Shown here piece by piece: positions 19,124-25,746 of a DNA stretch of 64,000 nucleotides. Origin of the DNA: UBA4615 sp046046245 (GTDB lineage Bacteria > Pseudomonadota > Gammaproteobacteria > Burkholderiales > Burkholderiaceae_E). Below the pieces are notes generated by a model. It was not told the origin of the DNA and searched no databases. It worked only from the letters and a program-made list of their open reading frames with translations. The stretch covers positions 29,089 to 93,088 of the forward strand of contig JBJOKE010000031.1 in assembly GCA_046046245.1 (NCBI GenBank), read 5' to 3'. The first letter of the stretch is position 1. Every line of letters begins with the position of its first letter. Made by a program: the position numbers and the translations under genes.

Positions 19124-19702
19124 TCAGGCGAAGTTCTTCGCCGCGAACTCCCAGTTGACCAGGCTCCACCAGCCGGCCAGGTAGTCCGGGCGGCGATTGC
19201 GGTGGTCGATGTAGTAGGCGTGCTCCCACAGGTCGCAGGTGAGCAGCGGCTTGTCGGTGCCGGTGATCGGGGTGGCGGCATTGCTGGTGTTGACGATGTC
19301 CAGCGAGCCGTCGGCCTTCTTGACCAGCCAGGTCCAGCTCGAGCCGAAGTTGCCGATCGCCGACTTCGTGAACGCCTCCTTGAACGCGGCGAACGAGCCC
19401 CACTTCTTCGCGATCGCGTCGGCCAGCGCGCCCGTGGGCTCGCCGCCGCCGGCAGGCTTCATCGAGTTCCAGTAGAACGTGTGGTTCCAGACCTGGGCCG
19501 AGTTGTTGAAGATGCCGCCGGAGGACTTCTTCACGATGTCCTCGAGCGAGGCGTTCTCGAACTCGGTGCCCTTGATGAGGTTGTTGAGGTTCACCACGTA
19601 GGTGTTGTGGTGCTTGCCGTGGTGGAACTCCAGGGTCTCCTTCGAGATGTGCGGCTGGAGCGCGTCGAGCGCGTAGGGCAGCGGCGGGAGGGTGTGTTCC
19701 AT
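19124..19702 (-). CDS. sodB: Superoxide dismutase, Fe type
   Basis: Cytoplasmic Fe/Mn superoxide dismutase of 192 residues. Metal ligands sit in LEFHHGKHHNTYV, in the histidine of WNHTFYW, and in the Asp and His of DLWEHAYYIDH. The GGIFNNSAQVWNH pattern favours iron over manganese. ATG 19702 begins the classic MEHTLPPLPYALDAL; an upstream in-frame start at 19750 adds a non-homologous tail. It is co-oriented with xseA upstream and probably has its own promoter in the 110-base gap. Confidence 0.95.
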   Translation of the reverse strand: MEHTLPPLPYALDALQPHISKETLEFHHGKHHNTYVVNLNNLIKGTEFENASLEDIVKKSSGGIFNNSAQVWNHTFYWNSMKPAGGGEPTGALADAIAKKWGSFAAFKEAFTKSAIGNFGSSWTWLVKKADGSLDIVNTSNAATPITGTDKPLLTCDLWEHAYYIDHRNRRPDYLAGWWSLVNWEFAAKNFA

Positions 19703-19812
19703 GTTCGTGTGTCCTCGGTCGGGGTGATGTGCGGTGACGCCGCGGCGCACCGGCGCAGGGCCGCGCGACAGCCTCGTGAACCCGCGATTCTAGGCCAGCG
19801 CCGCGATCGCGC

Positions 19813-21186
19813 TCAATCCTTCCGCGCGTCGGATGGGGACTTGCCCGCGCCGTGCGTGCCGCTCACGCGCGCATCGAAGCCGCCGTCGGCGAGCGCGACC
19901 GAGACCGCGTCGCCCGCCGCGAGGGCGGCGCCGCGGCGCACGATCGCGCCGTCGGGCCCGGTCACGATCGCATAGCCGCGCGCCAGGACCGCGCTCGGGC
20001 TCACCAGCTCGAGCGCCGCGCCGGCGTGCTCGAGGCGGCTCGCCGCGGCCTCGAGCCGTGCGCGCAGGCCGGTCGCGATCGCGCGCGACGCCGCGTCGAG
20101 GCGGGCCGCGCGCAGCGCGACGTCCGGCGTGCGCAGCGCGGCCGAGGCCGCGGCGACGCGCGACGCCCGCTCGGCCGCGGCGCGCGCGCCGGCGGCGGCG
20201 AGACGGCGCGCGAGCCGCTCGAGCCGGGCCGCGTGCTGCGCGTGCTGCAGCGACGGCGGCTTCAGCAGGCGCGTGGCCAGGTCGAGCCGCTGCTCGGCCT
20301 GCTCGAGCCGCCGCCGCCACGCGAGCACCAGCCGGCGCCGGTCGCGCTCCAGCACGACCCGCAGCTCGCCCCGGTCAGGTACCGCGCGGGTCGCCGCGCC
20401 GGTGGGCGTCGGCGCGCGCAGGTCGGCGACGAAGTCGGCGATGGTGAAGTCGGTCTCGTGACCCACGCCGCTGATCACCGGGATCGGGCTGGCTGCGATC
20501 GCGCGCGCCAGGCGCTCGTCGTTGAACGCCCAGAGGTCCTCGATCGAGCCGCCGCCGCGGACCAGCAGCAGCACGTCGCACTCGCCCCGCGCGCCGGCCG
20601 CGGTGACCGCGCGGACCAGCTCGGCCGGCGCCTGCGCCCCCTGCACCGACGCCGGGTACAGCACCACCGGCACCTGGGGCGCCCGGCGTGCGAGCGTGGT
20701 CAGCACGTCGCGCAGCGCGGCCGCCTGCGGCGAGGTGACGACGCCGATGCAGCGCGGCGCCGGCGGGATCGGGCGCTTGCGGCCCTCGTCGAACAGGCCC
20801 TCGGCCTCGAGCCGCGCCTTCAGCCGCAGGAACTGCTGGAAGAGGTCGCCGGCGCCCGCCTCGCGCATCTGCTCGACATTGAGCTGGAAGTCGCCGCGCG
20901 CCTCGTAGAGAGCGACCTGCGCGCGCACCTCCACCCGGTCGCCGTTGGCCGGCGGGAACGGCACGTGCTGGTTGCGACCGCGGAACATCACCGCCCGCAC
21001 CGAGGCCTGCGCGTCCTTGAGGCTGAAGTACCAGTGCCCGCTGGCGGCCCGGGTCAGGTTCGAGATCTCGCCGGCCACCCAGACCAGCGGGAAGCTGCGC
21101 TCCAGGAGCCCAGCAACGGCGCGGTTCAGCTGGCCAACCGTGACGATTTCCCGCGTGGTTGCGCGGTCCGGCGACTCGAAGCCCAT
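19813..21186 (-). CDS. xseA: Exodeoxyribonuclease VII large subunit
   Basis: Catalytic subunit of the single-strand-specific exonuclease, about 457 residues. The OB-fold N-domain (VTVGQLNRAVAGLLERSF ... WVAGEISNL ... WYFSLKD) is followed by the nuclease domain with GVVTSPQAAALRDVL, RGGGSIEDLWAFNDE and SGVGHETDFTIADFVAD, then a long Arg/Ala-rich coiled-coil region. I place the start at ATG 21186 (MGFESPDRATT); a GTG at 21219 is possible. The small subunit xseB is not in this window. Confidence 0.93.
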   Translation of the reverse strand: MGFESPDRATTREIVTVGQLNRAVAGLLERSFPLVWVAGEISNLTRAASGHWYFSLKDAQASVRAVMFRGRNQHVPFPPANGDRVEVRAQVALYEARGDFQLNVEQMREAGAGDLFQQFLRLKARLEAEGLFDEGRKRPIPPAPRCIGVVTSPQAAALRDVLTTLARRAPQVPVVLYPASVQGAQAPAELVRAVTAAGARGECDVLLLVRGGGSIEDLWAFNDERLARAIAASPIPVISGVGHETDFTIADFVADLRAPTPTGAATRAVPDRGELRVVLERDRRRLVLAWRRRLEQAEQRLDLATRLLKPPSLQHAQHAARLERLARRLAAAGARAAAERASRVAAASAALRTPDVALRAARLDAASRAIATGLRARLEAAASRLEHAGAALELVSPSAVLARGYAIVTGPDGAIVRRGAALAAGDAVSVALADGGFDARVSGTHGAGKSPSDARKD

Positions 21187-21573
21187 GTTCAAGCGGGTCT
21201 CCGGGCAGAACCTATCCACACGCGACGCATTATCGTCATCTCGGGTCCTAATGCCCCGCGACGCACGGCGCCACGTCGCAAGTACTTGATTTCATTGATG
21301 TTAGACGCTGCGCGTTTTTTCGGCAGACCGTGCCGACCCTGAATTGGCGCGGCTTCGGGCGCCTCCGCCCCGGTTGATGCACAGACTTGTCCACAGGGTC
21401 TGGGGATAGATTCGGTAATCGGTGCCAACGATTCACGTTTGGCGAACCGAGAGGTCGGCCCGGGGACCTCGGGTCGCCCCCCGACTTGCCCGGGCCGGCA
21501 CAAAGCGCCGACAATCCCGGGTCGCGCCGCCCCGTCAGGCCGCCCTCGCCCGCCCCTTCCCGGAGACTCGCTC
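21187..21573. other. xseA-exbB divergent intergenic region
   Basis: 387 bases without a convincing gene. It holds the promoters of xseA and exbB. There is an AT-richer stretch at about 21275-21325 with a T6 run at 21316-21321. Two near matches to the DnaA 9-mer are present, CTATCCACA at 21212-21220 and TTGTCCACA at about 21388-21396, the latter inside a CAGAC/GTCTG inverted repeat. I see no GC-skew or repeat evidence of an origin. Confidence 0.4.
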
Positions 21574-22239
21574 TTGTTCTCGCTCATCCAGGCCGCCGGC
21601 TGGCCCGTCTGGTTCCTGATCCTCGCGTCGTGCATCGCGGTCGCGCTGATCATCGAACGCGCGATTTCGCTGCAGCGCCGCAAGGTGCTGCCCGCCCACC
21701 TGCTGGACGAGGTGCTGACGCTCCACCGGAACCGCCAGACGACGCCGGAGATGGTACAGAAACTCGAGGCGGGCTCGCCCCTCGGGCGGGTGCTGGCCAC
21801 CGGGCTGCGGCACGCAGCCGAGGGCCGCGAGATCATGAAGGAGGCGATGGAGGAGACCGGGCGGGCGGTCGCGCACGACCTCGAGCGCTACCTCGGCCCG
21901 CTCGGCACGATCGCCACCGTGACGCCGCTGATGGGCCTGTTCGGCACCGTCGTCGGCATGATCGAGATCTTCGGCGCGCAGGCGCCGTCCGGCACGAACC
22001 CGCAGGCGCTCGCGCACGGCATCTCGGTCGCGCTCTACAACACGGCGCTCGGCCTGGTGGTGGCGATCCCGGCGCTGATCGCGTATCGCTCGTACCGCTC
22101 GCGCGTCGACGGCTTCGTGGTCGAGCTCGAGCAGCAGTCCCTCCGCCTGGTCGACACGCTCGACCCGCGACGCGGCATCGCGCCGCCGCGGCCGGCCGCG
22201 TCCTCGTCCGGCCAGCCCGCGCCCGCCGCCGCCCGATGA
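21574..22239 (+). CDS. exbB: ExbB/TolQ/MotA-type proton channel protein
   Basis: Inner-membrane subunit that uses proton motive force to energise TonB-dependent transport, 221 residues. Three membrane segments are visible: about 8-28, 112-135 and 158-180, with the MotA/TolQ signature GTIATVTPLMGLFGTVVGMI in the second. I choose TTG at 21574 (MFSLIQAAGWPVW) as the start because GGAGA lies 7 bases upstream and relatives begin this way; the open ATG frame from 21439 adds a disordered, non-homologous tail. The stop overlaps exbD by 4 bases. Confidence 0.9.
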   Translation: MFSLIQAAGWPVWFLILASCIAVALIIERAISLQRRKVLPAHLLDEVLTLHRNRQTTPEMVQKLEAGSPLGRVLATGLRHAAEGREIMKEAMEETGRAVAHDLERYLGPLGTIATVTPLMGLFGTVVGMIEIFGAQAPSGTNPQALAHGISVALYNTALGLVVAIPALIAYRSYRSRVDGFVVELEQQSLRLVDTLDPRRGIAPPRPAASSSGQPAPAAAR

Positions 22240-22667
22240 ACTTCCGGCGTGGCCACCGGCGCGAGGAGCCGGAGATCAACTTCATCCCGCTGATCGACCT
22301 GCTGCTGGTCATCCTGATCTTCCTGATGGTCACCACGACCTACTCGAAGTTCAGCGAGCTGCAGGTCAACCTGCCGTCGGCCGCGGTCGATCCGAAGGTC
22401 GAGCGGCCGGTGGAGATCGCGATCGGCGTCGGGGCCGACGGCCGCTACACGATCGACGGCGCGGCCGCCGAATGGCGCGACGCCGGCGGCTTCGCGCAGC
22501 AGCTCGCGCGCACCGCGGCCGGCCGCGGCGAACCGACGGTGGTCGTCTACGCCGATGCCGGCGCGAGCCACCAGGCGGTGGTCAACGTGCTCGAGGCCGC
22601 CCGGCTCGCCGGCCTGGGCAAGGTCAGCTTCGCGACGCAGACCGCCGGCGGTTCGCGCAGGCCCTGA
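22236..22667 (+). CDS. exbD: ExbD/TolR-type energy-transduction protein
   Basis: 143-residue partner of ExbB. A single membrane helix at about 17-37 (FIPLIDLLLVILIFLMVTTT) holds the conserved Asp that carries protons, followed by a periplasmic domain. ATG 22236 overlaps the exbB stop (ATGA). The stop overlaps the lpxK start (TGATG). No tonB gene is adjacent in this window. Confidence 0.93.
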   Translation: MNFRRGHRREEPEINFIPLIDLLLVILIFLMVTTTYSKFSELQVNLPSAAVDPKVERPVEIAIGVGADGRYTIDGAAAEWRDAGGFAQQLARTAAGRGEPTVVVYADAGASHQAVVNVLEAARLAGLGKVSFATQTAGGSRRP

Positions 22668-23758
22668 TGGCCGGCGGGCCCGAGTCGCCGGCGTCCGTGC
22701 GGTCCGCCGCCTCCTTCGCCGAGCGCCTCGAGGCGCGGATGGGCCGGATCTGGTTCGGCCCGCGCCGACTGCCCGAAACGTTCGCAGGCGCCCTGCTCGC
22801 ACCGCTCGGCGCGCTGGTCGCGGCGGTGGCCGCCGGCCGCCGGCGCCGGATCGCGCGCGACAAGGCCGCGCCGCGCGCCCCCGCGGGACGGCCACCGGTG
22901 GTGGTGGTCGGCAACCTCGTCGTGGGCGGCGCCGGCAAGACGCCGCTGGTCATCGCGCTGGCCGACGCGCTCGCCGCGCGCGGCTGGCGACCGGGGCTGC
23001 TCGCCCGCGGCTACCGCGGCCGCACCGAGCACGGGCCCGCGCGACGCCTTCGCCGCGGCGACGACGCGGCCGAGGTCGGCGACGAGGCCTTCCTCGTCGC
23101 CGGCCGCACCGGTCGCCCGCTGGCGATCGGCCGCGAGCGCGGCGCGGCGCTCGCGGCGCTGCTCGAGCCCGGCGACTGCGACGTGGTGCTCTCCGACGAC
23201 GGCCTGCAGCACGTGGGCCTGCCGCGCGACGTCGAGCTCGCGGTGTTCGACGCGCGCGGCGCGGGCAACGGCCGCTGCCTGCCCGCGGGACCGCTGCGCG
23301 AACCGCTGCGCGGCGCGCTGCTGCTCGATGCGCTGGTGCTCAACGGCAGCGCGGCCGAGCCGCCGATCGTGCATTCGCGCGTCTTCCGCTTCGAGGTCGT
23401 GCCGACGCTGTTCGTGACGCTCGACGGCGCGCGCGCCTGGTCGCCGCAGGACTTCGCCCGCGACATGCGCGGCCGGTCGCTCGACGCGCTCGCCGGGATC
23501 GGCGCGCCGCGCCGATTCTTCGACACGCTCGCCGCGCTCGGCATCGACGTCCGGGCGCACCCGCTGTCCGACCATGCGCCGATCGACCCGGACTGGCTGC
23601 GCGCGCTGCCCGGCGACTGGCTGATCATGACCGAGAAGGACGCCGTAAAATGCACGGCCTTCGACGCCGCGCTGCTCGCGCGCTGCGTCGCGCTTCGCAT
23701 CGAGGCCGTGCCCGAGCCGGGCCTGGTCGACTGGCTGGAGGACCGCCTGCGTGGATAG
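22667..23758 (+). CDS. lpxK: Tetraacyldisaccharide 4'-kinase
   Basis: Phosphorylates the lipid A disaccharide to give lipid IVA at the inner membrane, 363 residues. The N-terminus has an amphipathic/membrane segment around 40-62; the Walker A VGNLVVGGAGKTP follows, then RGYRGR, SDDGLQHVGLPRD and near the C-terminus the LIMTEKDAVKC motif. The gene continues the exbB-exbD chain and overlaps the Trm112 gene by 8 bases, an arrangement common in betaproteobacteria. It marks the organism as an LPS-bearing Gram-negative. Confidence 0.95.
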   Translation: MAGGPESPASVRSAASFAERLEARMGRIWFGPRRLPETFAGALLAPLGALVAAVAAGRRRRIARDKAAPRAPAGRPPVVVVGNLVVGGAGKTPLVIALADALAARGWRPGLLARGYRGRTEHGPARRLRRGDDAAEVGDEAFLVAGRTGRPLAIGRERGAALAALLEPGDCDVVLSDDGLQHVGLPRDVELAVFDARGAGNGRCLPAGPLREPLRGALLLDALVLNGSAAEPPIVHSRVFRFEVVPTLFVTLDGARAWSPQDFARDMRGRSLDALAGIGAPRRFFDTLAALGIDVRAHPLSDHAPIDPDWLRALPGDWLIMTEKDAVKCTAFDAALLARCVALRIEAVPEPGLVDWLEDRLRG

Positions 23759-23924
23759 CCGCCTTCTCGAGATCCTGGTCTGCCCGCTGTGCAAGGGGCC
23801 GCTGAAGTACGACAAGCCCGCGCAGGAACTGCTCTGCAAGGCCGACCGCCTCGCGTTCCCGATCCGCGACGGCGTGCCGGTGATGCTCGAGCAGCAGGCC
23901 CGCACGCTGCCCGCCGAGCCGTGA
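23751..23924 (+). CDS. Trm112-family (YcaR) zinc-ribbon-like protein
   Basis: Small protein of 57 residues with a GTG start at 23751, too short to stand out among long frames. It reads SRLLEILVCPLCKGPLKYD near the N-terminus, with one CxxC pair, then LLCKADRLAFPIRDGVPVML, which is the standard Trm112/UPF0434 pattern. It overlaps the end of lpxK by 8 bases and the start of kdsB by 4. In eukaryotes Trm112 is a methyltransferase cofactor; the bacterial role is not settled. Confidence 0.9.
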   Translation: MDSRLLEILVCPLCKGPLKYDKPAQELLCKADRLAFPIRDGVPVMLEQQARTLPAEP

Positions 23925-24736
23925 GCGCGGACGGCTTCGTCGCGCTGATCCCGGCGCGGATGGCGTCGACGCGGCTGCCCGACAAGCCGCTCGCCGACAT
24001 CGACGGCGAGCCGATGGTGCTGCACGTCGCGCGCCAGGCGCGCGCCTCGGGCGCGCGGCTCGTCGCGGTCGCGACCGACTCCCCGCGCGTGGCCGAGGCC
24101 GTCGAGGCCGGCGGCGTGCGCGCGCTGATGACGCGCGCCGATCATCCGTCGGGCACCGACCGCCTCGCCGAGGCCGCCGACCTGCTCGGCCTCGCCGACG
24201 ACGAGATCGTCGTCAACGTGCAGGGCGACGAGCCGCAGATCCCGCCCGCGCTGGTCGCATCGGTGGCCGCGCTGCTGCGCGAGCGTGACGACTGCGCGAT
24301 CGCCACCGCCGCGCATCCGGTCGAGGCCGCGGCCGACTGGATGTCGCCCAACGTGGTCAAGGTCGTCGTCGACGCGAGGGGTCGCGCGCTCTACTTCTCG
24401 CGCGCGCCCATCCCCTTCGCGCGCGACGCGCTCGCCGGATTCCCCCAGCGGCTGCCCGTCGAGCTGCCCGCGGCGCTCGCGGCGCAGCGCGCGGTCCAGC
24501 GCCACATCGGCCTCTACGCCTACCGCGTCGCGTTCCTGCGCGCCTACCGGGCGCTCGCGCCCTCCCCGATCGAATCGATCGAGGCGCTCGAGCAGTTGCG
24601 CGCGCTGTGGCACGGGTACCGGATCGCGGTGCTGAGCACCGGCGAGGCGCCGCCCGCGGGGGTCGACACAGCGGCCGACCTCGAGCGCGTGCGCCGCGCG
24701 TTCGCGGATGCCCGAGTGCGCCGTTCGCGGAATTGA
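23921..24736 (+). CDS. kdsB: 3-deoxy-manno-octulosonate cytidylyltransferase
   Basis: Activates KDO with CTP to CMP-KDO for lipopolysaccharide core synthesis, 271 residues. Family marks are ALIPARMASTRLPDKPL with the nucleotide-binding loop, VNVQGDEPQIP with the Mg-binding Asp, ALYFSRAPIPF and HIGLYAYRV. The start is GTG 23921, which overlaps the Trm112 stop as GTGA; the in-frame ATG at 23789 belongs to another reading and is rejected. It works directly with LpxK products downstream in the LPS pathway. Confidence 0.95.
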   Translation: MSADGFVALIPARMASTRLPDKPLADIDGEPMVLHVARQARASGARLVAVATDSPRVAEAVEAGGVRALMTRADHPSGTDRLAEAADLLGLADDEIVVNVQGDEPQIPPALVASVAALLRERDDCAIATAAHPVEAAADWMSPNVVKVVVDARGRALYFSRAPIPFARDALAGFPQRLPVELPAALAAQRAVQRHIGLYAYRVAFLRAYRALAPSPIESIEALEQLRALWHGYRIAVLSTGEAPPAGVDTAADLERVRRAFADARVRRSRN

Positions 24737-24835
24737 CCCTCTCCGTCCTTTGCGGTTAAGGTCCGGGACCCCGAATCCGGGCGCGCCGGCGGCCGGACAC
24801 ACCCCCGATTCCAACCTGCCCAGGGAACCCCATCC

Positions 24836-25489
24836 ATGCGCTTGATCCTTCTCGGACCCCCCGGTGCGGGCAAAGGCACCCAGGCCGCCTTCATCAAGGA
24901 GAAGTTCGGCATCCCGCAGATCTCCACGGGCGACATGCTGCGGGCCGCGGTCAAGGCGGGCACGCCGCTGGGCGTCGCGGCGAAGAAGGTGATGGACTCG
25001 GGTGGCCTGGTGTCGGACGACATCATCATCGGGCTCGTGAAGGACCGCCTCACCCAGCCCGACTGCGCGAACGGCTACCTGTTCGACGGCTTCCCGCGGA
25101 CGATCCCCCAGGCCGACGCGATGAAGGACGCCGGCGTCGCGATCGACTACGTGCTCGAGATCGACGTGCCCGACTCGGACATCGTCGAGCGCATGAGCGG
25201 GCGGCGCGTGCACGTCGCGAGCGGCCGCACCTATCACGTCCGCTTCAACCCGCCCAAGGTCGCGGGTCGCGACGACGTGACGGGCGAGGAGCTGATCCAG
25301 CGCGACGACGACCGCGAGGACACCGTGCGCAAGCGTCTGGAGGTCTACCAGTCGCAGACCCGGCCGCTGGTGGACTACTACTCGAACTGGGCCGCGACCG
25401 GCGACGCCCGCGCGCCGCAGTACCGCAAGATCGCCGGCCTCGGCTCGGTCGAGACCATTCGCGACCGCGCGTTCGGCGCGCTTCGCTGA
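24836..25489 (+). CDS. adk: Adenylate kinase
   Basis: Interconverts ATP, ADP and AMP, 217 residues. P-loop GPPGAGKGT at 7-15, AMP site STGDMLRAA and DGFPRTIPQA, and a long LID domain (about 122-160) without the zinc cysteines of Gram-positive enzymes. AGGGAA lies upstream of ATG 24836. Its own promoter is likely in the 99-base gap after kdsB. A terminator follows at 25528. Confidence 0.97.
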   Translation: MRLILLGPPGAGKGTQAAFIKEKFGIPQISTGDMLRAAVKAGTPLGVAAKKVMDSGGLVSDDIIIGLVKDRLTQPDCANGYLFDGFPRTIPQADAMKDAGVAIDYVLEIDVPDSDIVERMSGRRVHVASGRTYHVRFNPPKVAGRDDVTGEELIQRDDDREDTVRKRLEVYQSQTRPLVDYYSNWAATGDARAPQYRKIAGLGSVETIRDRAFGALR

Positions 25490-25527
25490 GTCCTGCGGGG
25501 CGGGACCCCGTCGACCCCCGAGCCGCC

Positions 25528-25560
25528 ACGGCCGCGCCCTCCGCGCGGCCGTTTCGCTTT
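25528..25560 (+). terminator. Intrinsic terminator of adk
   Basis: A perfect 9-bp stem (25528-25536 with 25544-25552) with a 7-base loop is followed by TTCGCTTT. It begins 39 bases after the adk stop. Confidence 0.7.
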
Positions 25561-25680
25561 CCGGGACACCGCGCACCGCCCGCGTGCGTGAGGCGGCGCG
25601 TGCGCCCGCCGCGTCGGCGATCGTGCCGACGCGGCCTCGTCATCCTTGCCAAGCGCCCGCCGCATGGGCCAAGATGGGCC

Positions 25681-25712
25681 GCGCCCGGGGGCAGGGAGCG
25701 TTTCCCGGGCGC
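25681..25712 (+). promoter_or_regulatory. Hairpin in the hppA leader
   Basis: GCGCCCGGG at 25681-25689 pairs perfectly with CCCGGGCGC at 25704-25712 over a 14-base loop, 35 bases before the hppA start. No T-run follows, so it is not a normal terminator; the sequence after it (CTCACTACTACTACAC) is unusually poor in G. A role in mRNA stability or translational control is possible but unproven. Confidence 0.35.
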
Positions 25713-25746
25713 CTCACTACTACTACACATACAGGAGATCGCACCG

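Noticed and set aside
22547..25576. A 1,009-codon minus-strand frame across lpxK, kdsB and adk
   Set aside because: Same reason: opposite strand of three clearly recognisable genes with canonical motifs.
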